64,000 bases of DNA. It comes from Gracilimonas sp965227785 (lineage in GTDB: Bacteria > Bacteroidota > Rhodothermia > Balneolales > Balneolaceae). Shown piece after piece: positions 1 through 7,622 of this stretch. Position numbers and translations under genes: made by a program. Every line of letters starts with the position of its first letter. Position 1 is the stretch's first letter. The DNA lies in the NCBI RefSeq assembly GCF_965227785.1, contig NZ_OZ245785.1, positions 1,922,001 through 1,986,000 of the forward strand. Reading direction: 5' to 3'. Below the pieces are notes generated by a model. That model ran no database searches. It was given only the letters and a program-made list of their open reading frames with translations, and had not been told where the DNA came from.

Positions 1-209
1 CTTTTCTGTCTTTTGTGAATCAAATAGAAGTAACTGCTGTTATCGCCAGGAACGCAGGGCTAATGAGACGCAAATACTATAAAAGCCACGGAATTGAAAT
101 ACCGGACGCTATCATTGCGGCTACAGCCAAAGAACAGGGCGTACCTATTGCTACCCTCGACAAGAAGCATTTTTCAGTACTTACCGACAACCTTATTACC
201 CCTTACTGA
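1..209 (+). CDS. VapC-like PIN-domain toxin, C-terminal fragment (cut by window start)
   Basis: The reading frame is open from base 3 to the stop at 207-209, so the gene begins outside the window; the GTG at 15 is an internal codon. The visible part ends with 'GIEIPDAIIAATA', a short spacer and 'TLDKKHF', the usual C-terminal half of PIN-domain ribonucleases of the VapC type, where the Asp of 'PDA' and the later Asp belong to the metal-binding acidic cluster. By family, such proteins are toxins that cut RNA and are neutralised by an antitoxin encoded just upstream; that partner would lie outside the window. The first acidic residues cannot be checked. Confident as PIN domain, less so as an active toxin. 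Confidence 0.8.
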   Translation, partial: FLSFVNQIEVTAVIARNAGLMRRKYYKSHGIEIPDAIIAATAKEQGVPIATLDKKHFSVLTDNLITPY

Positions 210-293
210 AAACAAAGAATTAGCTGCTTAATAATTTTACTTCTGTTGAATAGATAGTAGCTTAGCCCCTCAACTCATTTAGGACATTTTTTT

Positions 294-2633
294 ATGGCAG
301 ATTTAAAACGTGAGCTCGGATTTTGGGACGCCTTAACCATCGGAGCCGGCACCATGATAGGCGCAGGTATTTTCTTGTTGGCAGGTATAGCATTGGAAAT
401 GTCAGGACCAGCGGCCATTTTCGCTTATTTATCTGCCGGACTGGTATGTATGATTACCGCTTCCAGCGCTGCTGAGTTAGCAACCGGGATGCCCAAATCC
501 GGTGGTGACTATTTTTTCGTTTCACGTTCTTTAGGTCCGGCGTTCGGGGCCATATCAGGGGTCGGCATTTGGCTGAGCCTTACATTTGCCATCGCTTTCT
601 ACCTGTATGGACTGGGTGAATACATGTCTCAGTTCCTGCCACTTTCAGCCTTTTGGGGTGCGGTAATCGGAGGTGTTCTGCTCACTATTCTTAATGTAGT
701 AGGTGCAAAAGAATCGGGCCGTACACAGGTGGTTGTGGTTCTTATTTTGTTTGTGATATTAGGTGGCTTCAGCGTACTTGGGCTATTTCATATTGAAGCG
801 GATTATTACGACCCGTTTATGCCCTTTGGCTTTGATTCTATTTCTGCTACCACAGCCCTTGTATTCGTTTCTTTTTTAGGCTTTGTGAAAATTGCGGCCG
901 TCGCCGAAGAGATTAAGAACCCTTCGAAAAACCTGCCACGGGCATTAATTGGTTCAGTGGCCCTGGTAACTCTTCTGTATGTAATCATCGTGCTGGTGAT
1001 TGGAGGTATGTTCCCACAATCTACCATAGCTGATGTCCGTGATCCTTTAACTACTGCGGCACGTACCATCCTCGGGAATCCCGGAGCCATCGCTATTATC
1101 ATTGCCGGATTGTTAGCGACTTTATCGTCCGCTAACGCCAGCATCATGGCTTCATCCCGAATTAACCTTGCAATGGCACGAGACCGTATGGTGCCCAACT
1201 GGTTAAGTGCCATCCACAAAAAATTACTAACGCCATACCGGGCTATCGTACTTACAGGCCTTCTCGCCCTACTGTTCCTGTTACTCGACAGTCTCGAAAA
1301 TCTTGCTAAAATTGCCAGTGTACTTCAACTTTACAGCTATGCGGCTCTAAATATCGGATGCGTGGTGCTAAGGGTTTCCAATCCGGATTGGTACAAACCC
1401 ACTTATCGTACACCGGGCTCACCTTGGTTACAGGCTGTTGCTGCAGTCGGTTGTTTATCCATCATCGTTTCTTCGGGTACTTTTGCTCAGGTTGCAGTGG
1501 TTGTACTTATTGTGGTTAGCCTGGCATGGTATATGATTTGGGGACGTTCTCGAGTTGAATTCGAACATGCTGTTCCACAATTCAAACAAAACTGGAAAGA
1601 AAAAGGAATTAAAGTATTTCTCGAAGCCCCCGAACGGCATGATTCCGAGTTTGAAGAATGGGCGCCGGCTATTCGTGCACTTGATATCAAACAAGGACGT
1701 AAGGTTGTTACTGCACTGGCAAATCCCATTCATGAGCAGGCTCTCCTGAAAATTTCCCAGCTTGTGGCTACCGGTAAAGAAGAGGGTGGTTCTGTGACGG
1801 GATTAAACATGCTCAAAGTTCCTTTTCAGACTCCGATTTCAACTGTTGAACGAATGATTCAGCAGCAGGAACCGGTTCGCGAAAGTATCCAAAAAATAAG
1901 TGAGGCCTCACGGGTTGAAAACCTTGACTACCCAAACAAAAAAGTACTGGCTTCCACTACCTTTGATTCCGCCTCGGCAGCTTCTCACGATATCTTTAAA
2001 GGATTGATCAACGAAACCGAGAACCGGGAAGCCGATATGCTGGTTATGGGTTGGCAGGGAGGATTCAGCCTCGGTCGTATTTATAACACACCCATTCAGT
2101 CCATTATCAAAAACCTGAAGGCGGATCTTGCGGTATTGAAAGACCGGGAGCTGGAGAATATTGAGTCTGTCGTAGTTCCCTGGGGAGGTGGGCTTCATGC
2201 TCGTCTTGGAATGGAAATCGGAATTCGAATTGCACAAGCAATAGATGCCAAACTTCGGGTCCTCAGGCTCGTCAAACCCGGCATCGACCTTAAGGAAGAA
2301 GAGGAAGAGCTCAGAGAGCGTGTAAACCCATTACTGGAAGGATTTGATAACGTGGTGTTCACTATTAAAGAGTCCACGGATGTCATCGGCGGTATGTTAG
2401 AAGAACTCGAAGAGCATCAGGATGACTTAATTATAATCGGAGCTTCACATGAGTGGGGCATTCGAAATGTACTGTTCGGTACCATCCCGGATATTATCGC
2501 TGACAGAGCCCCTTGCTCGGTATTGATGGTTCGCCGCTACGTCACAGAAGACTGGAAGCTAAAAGCGACGGAAGGCATCAAGAGGGTTAAAGAACAGCTG
2601 GGGATGACATCATCACCCGAGAATAATAAGTAG
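294..2633 (+). CDS. APC-family amino-acid permease fused to two universal-stress-like domains
   Basis: A 779-residue inner-membrane transporter. Residues 1 to about 425 are hydrophobic with about twelve membrane segments and the APC opening 'IGAGTMIGAGIF' in helix 1, which in the family forms part of the amino-acid binding site. The remaining ~350 residues are soluble and read as two tandem UspA-like domains; the second contains 'GASHEWGIRNVLFGT' and ends 'APCSVLMVRR', matching the nucleotide-binding G-x2-G-x9-G pattern, while the first is more degenerate. The Usp part presumably senses nucleotide or stress and modulates transport (inference). The substrate cannot be told from sequence. The start ATG at 294 has AGGA about nine bases upstream. 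A hairpin terminator follows directly, so it appears monocistronic. Confidence 0.88.
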   Translation: MADLKRELGFWDALTIGAGTMIGAGIFLLAGIALEMSGPAAIFAYLSAGLVCMITASSAAELATGMPKSGGDYFFVSRSLGPAFGAISGVGIWLSLTFAIAFYLYGLGEYMSQFLPLSAFWGAVIGGVLLTILNVVGAKESGRTQVVVVLILFVILGGFSVLGLFHIEADYYDPFMPFGFDSISATTALVFVSFLGFVKIAAVAEEIKNPSKNLPRALIGSVALVTLLYVIIVLVIGGMFPQSTIADVRDPLTTAARTILGNPGAIAIIIAGLLATLSSANASIMASSRINLAMARDRMVPNWLSAIHKKLLTPYRAIVLTGLLALLFLLLDSLENLAKIASVLQLYSYAALNIGCVVLRVSNPDWYKPTYRTPGSPWLQAVAAVGCLSIIVSSGTFAQVAVVVLIVVSLAWYMIWGRSRVEFEHAVPQFKQNWKEKGIKVFLEAPERHDSEFEEWAPAIRALDIKQGRKVVTALANPIHEQALLKISQLVATGKEEGGSVTGLNMLKVPFQTPISTVERMIQQQEPVRESIQKISEASRVENLDYPNKKVLASTTFDSASAASHDIFKGLINETENREADMLVMGWQGGFSLGRIYNTPIQSIIKNLKADLAVLKDRELENIESVVVPWGGGLHARLGMEIGIRIAQAIDAKLRVLRLVKPGIDLKEEEEELRERVNPLLEGFDNVVFTIKESTDVIGGMLEELEEHQDDLIIIGASHEWGIRNVLFGTIPDIIADRAPCSVLMVRRYVTEDWKLKATEGIKRVKEQLGMTSSPENNK

Positions 2634-2660
2634 TTACTAAGAGCAGGTTTCTATACTATT

Positions 2661-2699
2661 TCATTCCGTGGCGTATGCCCGGAATGACCCTCTTTTTTT
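2661..2699 (+). terminator. Rho-independent terminator of the permease gene
   Basis: An 8-bp perfect stem, TCATTCCG (2661-2668) with CGGAATGA (2680-2687), is followed by a run of seven T at 2693-2699. It lies 28 bases after the permease stop and before the convergent iron-sulfur gene. Confidence 0.8.
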
Positions 2700-2712
2700 C
2701 GACTTGTGGCTT

Positions 2713-3165
2713 CTAAATGGCGAAGGAGGTTCCGCAACCACAGTTTTCGACGGCATTGGGATTGTCGAAGGTGAACCCACGAGCGTCCAGTCCATCAGGG
2801 TAATCGATTTGCATACCCTCCAGGTACATCAGATGTTTGGGGGCCACGATAATTTCCACGCCGTGGCTTTCATACACATTATCCTCATCGGTGCGGTAAT
2901 CGAGTCCCAGTTTGTAACTTAAGCCGGAGCAGCCTCCGCCATCAACAGCCACACGCAGATACAGATTGTCATCCATATCTTCCTGCTGCTTGATTTTCTC
3001 CACCTGCCGGGCGGCCCGTTCAGTAAGCACTACAGGCTCGCCGGTCAGCTCTTCTTTTTGGTAGTCTTTTTCAGTGATAGGCTGAGGTGTAGCCGACTCC
3101 TCCTCTTCATCCACATCAATAAGTGAGGAAATAACATCATCTAAATTTTCTTCTTGAACACTCAT
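2713..3165 (-). CDS. IscA/HesB/ErpA-type iron-sulfur cluster assembly protein with acidic N-terminal extension
   Basis: The C-terminal ~105 residues are an A-type Fe-S carrier: 'DGGGCSGLSY' gives Cys79 and 'NCGCGTSF' at the end gives Cys142 and Cys144, the three family ligands that hold and hand over an Fe-S cluster. The protein is 150 residues, whereas typical IscA is about 107-120; the extra ~45 residues at the N-terminus are very acidic (runs of D and E) and probably disordered. It is the last gene of a minus-strand series containing lipA, whose product needs two 4Fe-4S clusters, so service to LipA is plausible (inference). The ATG at 3165 is preceded by AGGGAGC, a good ribosome site. Confidence 0.9.
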   Translation of the reverse strand: MSVQEENLDDVISSLIDVDEEEESATPQPITEKDYQKEELTGEPVVLTERAARQVEKIKQQEDMDDNLYLRVAVDGGGCSGLSYKLGLDYRTDEDNVYESHGVEIIVAPKHLMYLEGMQIDYPDGLDARGFTFDNPNAVENCGCGTSFAI

Positions 3166-3195
3166 GTCGCTCCCTTTATTTAGAACGAGTCAAAA

Positions 3196-3894
3196 TTACG
3201 AACTTTTTTTGGAAAATGTATAATGAGTGACCCCGTCTTTCTCAAACAAATCAAGAATTCCGGCACTCACCAAATTCACCAAAATCTTAGCCGCCCGATA
3301 GGTGGTTACACTTATCAGCAGCGAGAACCTCTTAACCGTGATGTCTCCGTATTCATTCAAAAAACGAAACAGTTGCTGCTCTTTCTCTCCATATTCAAAA
3401 GTGAAGCCTTCCTCGGAATAGTTCTGCTTTAACACTTCAATATATTCATCGCTGGCAACCACGCTTTCATCTTCCAAACGGACGTACACCTGCCGTACTT
3501 TCTTTCCTTTCACATACACCGGTTTTTCTTCGGCCTCCGGTACTTTTACAATCAACACATCTCGTTCACCCAGATTAACCAGTTCAATGGTTATTGGAAC
3601 TTCCGGAACGCATTCATCCGAAGCAGCTTGGTTCAGCCAAAATTCCTCTTCGTGGTAACCTTCCACACCGATCATTTCTCCGTTGTCTTCCACACCTATA
3701 AGAATAGTGCCGCCTTTTGTATTCGCAAAGGCAGCAATTTCCCGCGCAATTTTTTCGGGCGAAGCCACACTATGCTTGAACTCCAGAAAGCTGCTTTCTC
3801 CGGTTTGGATAAGCCCTTTGAGGTCACCCGGGGTAAGCTTCGAAACCTGAACACTATCTGTGTACTGTAAGTAAAACTCGAGTTCGTCTTTCAT
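3196..3894 (-). CDS. AlbA_2/Schlafen-like domain protein with C-terminal winged-helix-like region
   Basis: Residues ~25-150 match the bacterial AlbA_2 (Schlafen AAA_4, 'divergent AAA') family: 'GESSFLEFKHS' at the front, then 'IAAFANTKGGTILIGVEDNGEMIGV', and later 'VYVRLEDESVVAS'. Such proteins are usually annotated as putative DNA-binding transcriptional regulators or ATP-binding proteins, but few have a tested role. The tail (~residues 165-230) contains a helix-turn-helix-like stretch ending in beta strands ('GILDLFEKDGVTHYTF'), suggesting a winged helix. It lies between gpsA and the HesB gene with short gaps on the same strand. The target is unknown. Confidence 0.75.
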   Translation of the reverse strand: MKDELEFYLQYTDSVQVSKLTPGDLKGLIQTGESSFLEFKHSVASPEKIAREIAAFANTKGGTILIGVEDNGEMIGVEGYHEEEFWLNQAASDECVPEVPITIELVNLGERDVLIVKVPEAEEKPVYVKGKKVRQVYVRLEDESVVASDEYIEVLKQNYSEEGFTFEYGEKEQQLFRFLNEYGDITVKRFSLLISVTTYRAAKILVNLVSAGILDLFEKDGVTHYTFSKKSS

Positions 3895-3934
3895 GATTGT
3901 AGATGATTATAGGTTGAACTCTGGATAAAACCGG

Positions 3935-4951
3935 CTACATCACGATTTCATCTTTGGGGTCACGGGTCATGAGTTCATACAACGCATCCCGCGGGTCAAC
4001 ATTTTCAAATAAAACACTATATATGGCACGGGTAATGGGCATCTCAACATTATTCTTAACCGCCCAGTCTCTCACCGATTTTGTTGTCTTTACACCCTCA
4101 GCTACCATATTCATGCTATCGATAACCTCATCCAGCTTCTCTCCTTTACCAATGCGAAATCCTACTGATCGGTTCCGGCTGTGTGTACTGGTACAGGTCA
4201 CAATCAAATCCCCCATTCCGGTTAATCCGGAAAAGGTATCGGAGTGAGCTCCCATCATAAGTCCCATCCGCTTCATCTCATGAAGCCCCCGGGTTATGAG
4301 AGCAGCCTTGGCATTATCTCCCAATTCAGCTCCGTCCACAATACCCGCAGCAATGGCCATGATATTTTTTACAGAACCGCCGATCTCCACACCAATTACA
4401 TCATTGTTGATATATACCCTAAACATTGGGGTCAGAAAGGTTTCCTGAATAATGCGTGCCGTTCGGGTAGAATAGGCGGCCGCCACAACCGTAGTCGGCT
4501 TCAGTTTTCCTACCTCTTCTGCGTGACTCGGACCGTATAACACTCCGATATTATCTTCATAGGTTGTGCCCTCCATCACCTCCACCAAAATTTGCGACAT
4601 AGTTTTGAATGTGTCGTTTTCAATTCCTTTGGCAACGGTTACCAATATTTCGTGTCCGTCCAGACAAGGCTTTAATCTGGCTGCCAGTTCCCGTAGGGTA
4701 TGAGATGGCGTTGCAAAAACTACCATATCCTGAGACTTCAGGCACTGTTCTAAATCGTTGTACGCTTTTATGCCTTCCGGCAGATCAATATCATTCAGGT
4801 AGGAGGGATTGATGTGCTTTTCATTAATTTGTTTGGCGATGTTTTCTTCACGCGCCCACATCTGCACGTTGTTTCCGGCGGTATCCAGAACCAAGGCAAG
4901 CGCCGTCCCAAAACTCCCTGCTCCAACGATTGTAACATTACGTTTGCTCAT
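3935..4951 (-). CDS. gpsA: Glycerol-3-phosphate dehydrogenase [NAD(P)+]
   Basis: Cytosolic enzyme reducing dihydroxyacetone phosphate to sn-glycerol 3-phosphate, the backbone of membrane phospholipids. The 338-residue protein opens with the Rossmann motif 'VGAGSFGTALALVL', has 'GPSHAEEV' and 'IGGSVKNIMAIAAGI' containing the catalytic Lys, then 'GLTGMGDLIVTCTS', all characteristic of GpsA. Length is normal. Its ATG overlaps the stop of plsY by four bases (ATGA), so the two are translationally coupled. The pairing makes functional sense: GpsA makes the glycerol 3-phosphate that PlsY acylates. Confidence 0.97.
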   Translation of the reverse strand: MSKRNVTIVGAGSFGTALALVLDTAGNNVQMWAREENIAKQINEKHINPSYLNDIDLPEGIKAYNDLEQCLKSQDMVVFATPSHTLRELAARLKPCLDGHEILVTVAKGIENDTFKTMSQILVEVMEGTTYEDNIGVLYGPSHAEEVGKLKPTTVVAAAYSTRTARIIQETFLTPMFRVYINNDVIGVEIGGSVKNIMAIAAGIVDGAELGDNAKAALITRGLHEMKRMGLMMGAHSDTFSGLTGMGDLIVTCTSTHSRNRSVGFRIGKGEKLDEVIDSMNMVAEGVKTTKSVRDWAVKNNVEMPITRAIYSVLFENVDPRDALYELMTRDPKDEIVM

Positions 4952-5655
4952 GCTTCTGCCTCGGCCAGCTTCTCAGCAGCCTGATCTTCTTCTTTATTTT
5001 TCTTTCCGGAAAGACTTACACGGTTTTCATTTCCATCCAATAAACGCCGAATATTCGATTTATGCTTGTAAATAATGCCGGCAGCAATAAAAGTGGCAAA
5101 AATAATGATGCTCCCATCCACAAAATACCCGAAACCATATCGTAAAATCACCAAACTGATAGGGTAAATAAAGCTGGCCGTTATGGAAGCCAAAGAAACA
5201 TAACGTGTAGAAAATGTAATGACGATAAATACAATAGAGGAAATGCTGATGGAAATCGGCTCAATGCCAAAGAGCATACCACAGGCTGTTGCAGCCCCTT
5301 TTCCACCTTTAAAGTTGGCAAAAATGGGAAACATGTGCCCTATAACGGCCATCAAACCACAGGTGATTTTCAGAAAAGCATCCGCTTCCCACCCGGGAGG
5401 AGCAATCGGGCCATTTCCAATTTCAAAAGCATAAAGGCTCACCCAAAAAGAGGCTACGAAACCTTTCATAAAATCGAGTACCAGCACCGATACTCCCGAT
5501 TTCCACCCTAATATCCGAAAAGCATTTGTGGTTCCAAGGTTGCCGCTTCCTTGTGCCCGGATATCGGTTTTATGGAATACCTGTCCCACCCACAGCGATG
5601 ATGGGATCGATCCCAACAGGAAACTGACTAATAAAACAACAAATAATGAAACCAT
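4948..5655 (-). CDS. plsY: Glycerol-3-phosphate acyltransferase (acyl-phosphate dependent)
   Basis: Integral inner-membrane enzyme that transfers an acyl group from acyl phosphate to glycerol 3-phosphate, giving lysophosphatidic acid. The 235-residue sequence has the family's conserved cytoplasmic loops: 'GSIPSSLWVG' early, 'GSGNLGTTNAFR' and 'FKGGKGAATACG'. About five to six hydrophobic segments are visible. The charged C-terminal tail (~30 residues rich in K, E and A) is longer than in many homologues. It precedes gpsA with a four-base overlap; the next step, PlsC, is carried by the acyltransferase near 50 kb. Confidence 0.96.
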   Translation of the reverse strand: MVSLFVVLLVSFLLGSIPSSLWVGQVFHKTDIRAQGSGNLGTTNAFRILGWKSGVSVLVLDFMKGFVASFWVSLYAFEIGNGPIAPPGWEADAFLKITCGLMAVIGHMFPIFANFKGGKGAATACGMLFGIEPISISISSIVFIVITFSTRYVSLASITASFIYPISLVILRYGFGYFVDGSIIIFATFIAAGIIYKHKSNIRRLLDGNENRVSLSGKKNKEEDQAAEKLAEAEA

Positions 5656-5761
5656 AGCTATTTATTTGCTCCAAGTTACTACAACCGTGGCAAATTAGTT
5701 AACGGTTTTTAGCTGAAATTGACTGACCACTCAACAAAATGGAATAACTAAATACCGGTCG

Positions 5762-6640
5762 CTAAACGTGGCGCTCGGCATGATAGGAAGAACGAACCAG
5801 AGGGCCGCTTTCCACATGCTCTATGCCTAATTTTTCACCGATTTCTTTGTATTCTGCAAATTGGTCGGGGTGCACCCAATCCATTACCGGATGGTGCATT
5901 TTGGTAGGCTGCATGTATTGACCTATAGTGAGCACATCTACTCCGTGATCCACACAATCCTGCATTAGTTCTATAACTTCTTCACGGGTTTCACCCAAGC
6001 CAACCATGATACCGGTTTTGGTTCGGAGTCCTGCATTTTTTGTTCGTTGAAGCAGTTCCAATGAACGCTCGTAACGGGCTTGAGGACGTACTCTTCGGTA
6101 TTTGCTTGGTACGGTTTCCAGGTTATGGCTCAGCACATCCGGTGGGGTATCAAAAACGATTTGGAGTGCTGCATCCCATTCTCCGCGGAAGTCAGGGATC
6201 AGAGATTCGATGGTTACTCCGGGGATAGCTTTTCGGATTTCTTTATGGCATTCAGCAAAAATAGGAGCTCCGCCGTCTTTTCTTTCATCCCTGTTTACTG
6301 AAGTTAGAACCACGTGTTTGAGACCCATTTTAGCTGCCGCGTCGGCTACACGTTTTGGTTCATCCCAATCCAGATCCTGAGGCGGGCGGCCCGTCTTAAT
6401 AGCACAAAAAGCACACGACCGGGTACAAACATCACCCAATATCATGAAGGTAGCCGTTCCGGCTCCCCAGCATTCACCCATATTCGGGCAACGGGCTTCG
6501 GCACATACTGTATTCAAATTATGTTTTCGGATGTTTTCCGATACTTCCTTGAATTTCTCTCCTGACGGAAGTTTAACACGCAGCCAGTCTGGTCTGCGAT
6601 TTTCGGATGGCTTATCTACTACCTGTAGTTCTTTAATCAT
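5762..6640 (-). CDS. lipA: Lipoyl synthase
   Basis: Radical SAM enzyme inserting two sulfurs into protein-bound octanoyl groups to make lipoyl cofactors for pyruvate and 2-oxoglutarate dehydrogenases and the glycine cleavage H protein. Both cluster sites are visible: 'CAEARCPNMGEC' (auxiliary C-x4-C-x5-C cluster) and 'CTRSCAFC' (radical SAM C-x3-C-x2-C). The C-terminus has 'GPLVRSSYHAE', containing the conserved Ser that ligates the auxiliary cluster. 292 residues is normal. It follows lipB on the same strand, separated by a MITE-like repeat. Confidence 0.97.
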   Translation of the reverse strand: MIKELQVVDKPSENRRPDWLRVKLPSGEKFKEVSENIRKHNLNTVCAEARCPNMGECWGAGTATFMILGDVCTRSCAFCAIKTGRPPQDLDWDEPKRVADAAAKMGLKHVVLTSVNRDERKDGGAPIFAECHKEIRKAIPGVTIESLIPDFRGEWDAALQIVFDTPPDVLSHNLETVPSKYRRVRPQARYERSLELLQRTKNAGLRTKTGIMVGLGETREEVIELMQDCVDHGVDVLTIGQYMQPTKMHHPVMDWVHPDQFAEYKEIGEKLGIEHVESGPLVRSSYHAERHV

Positions 6641-6663
6641 GGTGCTTATAGTAATTTCAGCGT

Positions 6664-6803
6664 GTCATTGCGAGGGATTCGGCGACCGAAGGAAGCAAAT
6701 CCCGTAGCAATCTCCATTATTCAATTTTATTGCCATTTTTGGGAGATCGCTTCGTCGAAAGAGTTCTATAACCACTCCAACTATTTTAGCTCCTCGCGAT
6801 GAC
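6664..6803. repeat. MITE/REP-like palindromic element in the lipB-lipA gap
   Basis: A 140-bp non-coding block bounded by inverted ends GTCATTGCGAGG (6664-6675) and CCTCGCGATGAC (6792-6803), with internal matching arms such as GCAATCTCC (6707-6715) and GGGAGATCGC nearer the right end. This end sequence is typical of dispersed palindromic repeats found in many bacterial genomes. It carries no gene. It fills the intergenic space between lipB and lipA, so the two may still be co-transcribed through a large hairpin. Confidence 0.7.
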
Positions 6804-6818
6804 AAATTATGTATAAAG

Positions 6819-7541
6819 TTACAAAATATTATGCTCCACTTCCTGCAAGGAACCCTTGGGAGAAATGGATACATCGAAAACATTTTCGAAGTGAGAAACA
6901 ATCCTTTTTTTCACTTCTTCAGGGTTAATCTCCCGACCGGTCAGTTTTTGCAAACTGGTAACGGCTTTATCATCAATCCCGCAGGGGACGATGTTATTAA
7001 AATATCTGAGATCCGTATTCACATTGAGTGCAAAGCCGTGCATGGTCACCCACCGCGAACAGCGAATGCCCATGGCGCAGATTTTGGCATCATCTACCCA
7101 AACACCGGTGGCACCGTCAATGCGTTCGGCTTCAAAACCATAATCAGCACACACCCGAATGATGACTTCTTCAAGAAAGCGCAGGTACTTATGAACATCC
7201 GTGAAATGCCGATCCAAATCTAAAATGGGGTAACCTACTATCTGTCCGGGGCCGTGATATGTGATATCTCCGCCACGATCGATCTTTACATACTCTGCAT
7301 CCAGTTCCTGAAGCTCCAGCATAGACCGAAGCATGTTTTCTTCGTTACCGCTTTTACCCAGGGTGTACACATGAGGGTGCTCCACAAAAAGAAGAATGTC
7401 GTCAAGGCGGACTCCTTCGAACTGACCTTTTTGCTCGGCGCGTTTTTCGTCTATGATGCGCTGCTGCACGGCATGCTGCAAATCCCATATCGGCTGATAG
7501 GAGGCAGAACCCAAATCGTATAATTCGACTTTTTTGCTCAT
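6819..7541 (-). CDS. lipB: Lipoyl(octanoyl) transferase
   Basis: Transfers octanoate from acyl carrier protein to lipoyl domains, the step before LipA. Visible motifs are 'GGDITYHGPGQIVGYPILDL', 'KICAMGIR' containing the catalytic Lys, and 'VPCGIDDKAVTSL' containing the catalytic Cys. The frame is open to an ATG at 7580, but that codon lies inside a perfect 11-bp hairpin that looks like the lpdA terminator, so the ATG at 7541 (protein starting MSKKVELYDLG, 240 residues) is preferred. No strong ribosome site is seen at either. The gene follows lpdA and precedes lipA, a lipoate cluster. Confidence 0.94.
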   Translation of the reverse strand: MSKKVELYDLGSASYQPIWDLQHAVQQRIIDEKRAEQKGQFEGVRLDDILLFVEHPHVYTLGKSGNEENMLRSMLELQELDAEYVKIDRGGDITYHGPGQIVGYPILDLDRHFTDVHKYLRFLEEVIIRVCADYGFEAERIDGATGVWVDDAKICAMGIRCSRWVTMHGFALNVNTDLRYFNNIVPCGIDDKAVTSLQKLTGREINPEEVKKRIVSHFENVFDVSISPKGSLQEVEHNIL

Positions 7542-7556
7542 CACATTCACAGATAG

Positions 7557-7582
7557 AAATGGCTCCCGGTGGGGAGCCATTT
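7557..7582 (-). terminator. Hairpin between lpdA and lipB
   Basis: An 11-bp perfect stem, AAATGGCTCCC (7557-7567) with GGGAGCCATTT (7572-7582), and a four-base loop. On the minus strand it is followed by TTTCTATCT, a weak U-rich tail. It lies 41 bases past the lpdA stop and overlaps the upstream candidate start of lipB. Confidence 0.65.
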
Positions 7583-7583
7583 A

Positions 7584-7622
7584 GTTCAACATTCGAAGTT
7601 CGGAATTCCTTGTTCGATGTTC
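7584..7622. repeat. Dispersed 'TTCCTTGTTC' intergenic repeat, copy 1
   Basis: Contains TTCGAAGTTC and TTCCTTGTTCGATGTTC. Related copies lie at 9141-9180 (opposite orientation, the other side of lpdA), 16505-16545, 31633-31693 and 44967-45000, all between genes or at gene ends. Confidence 0.6.
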
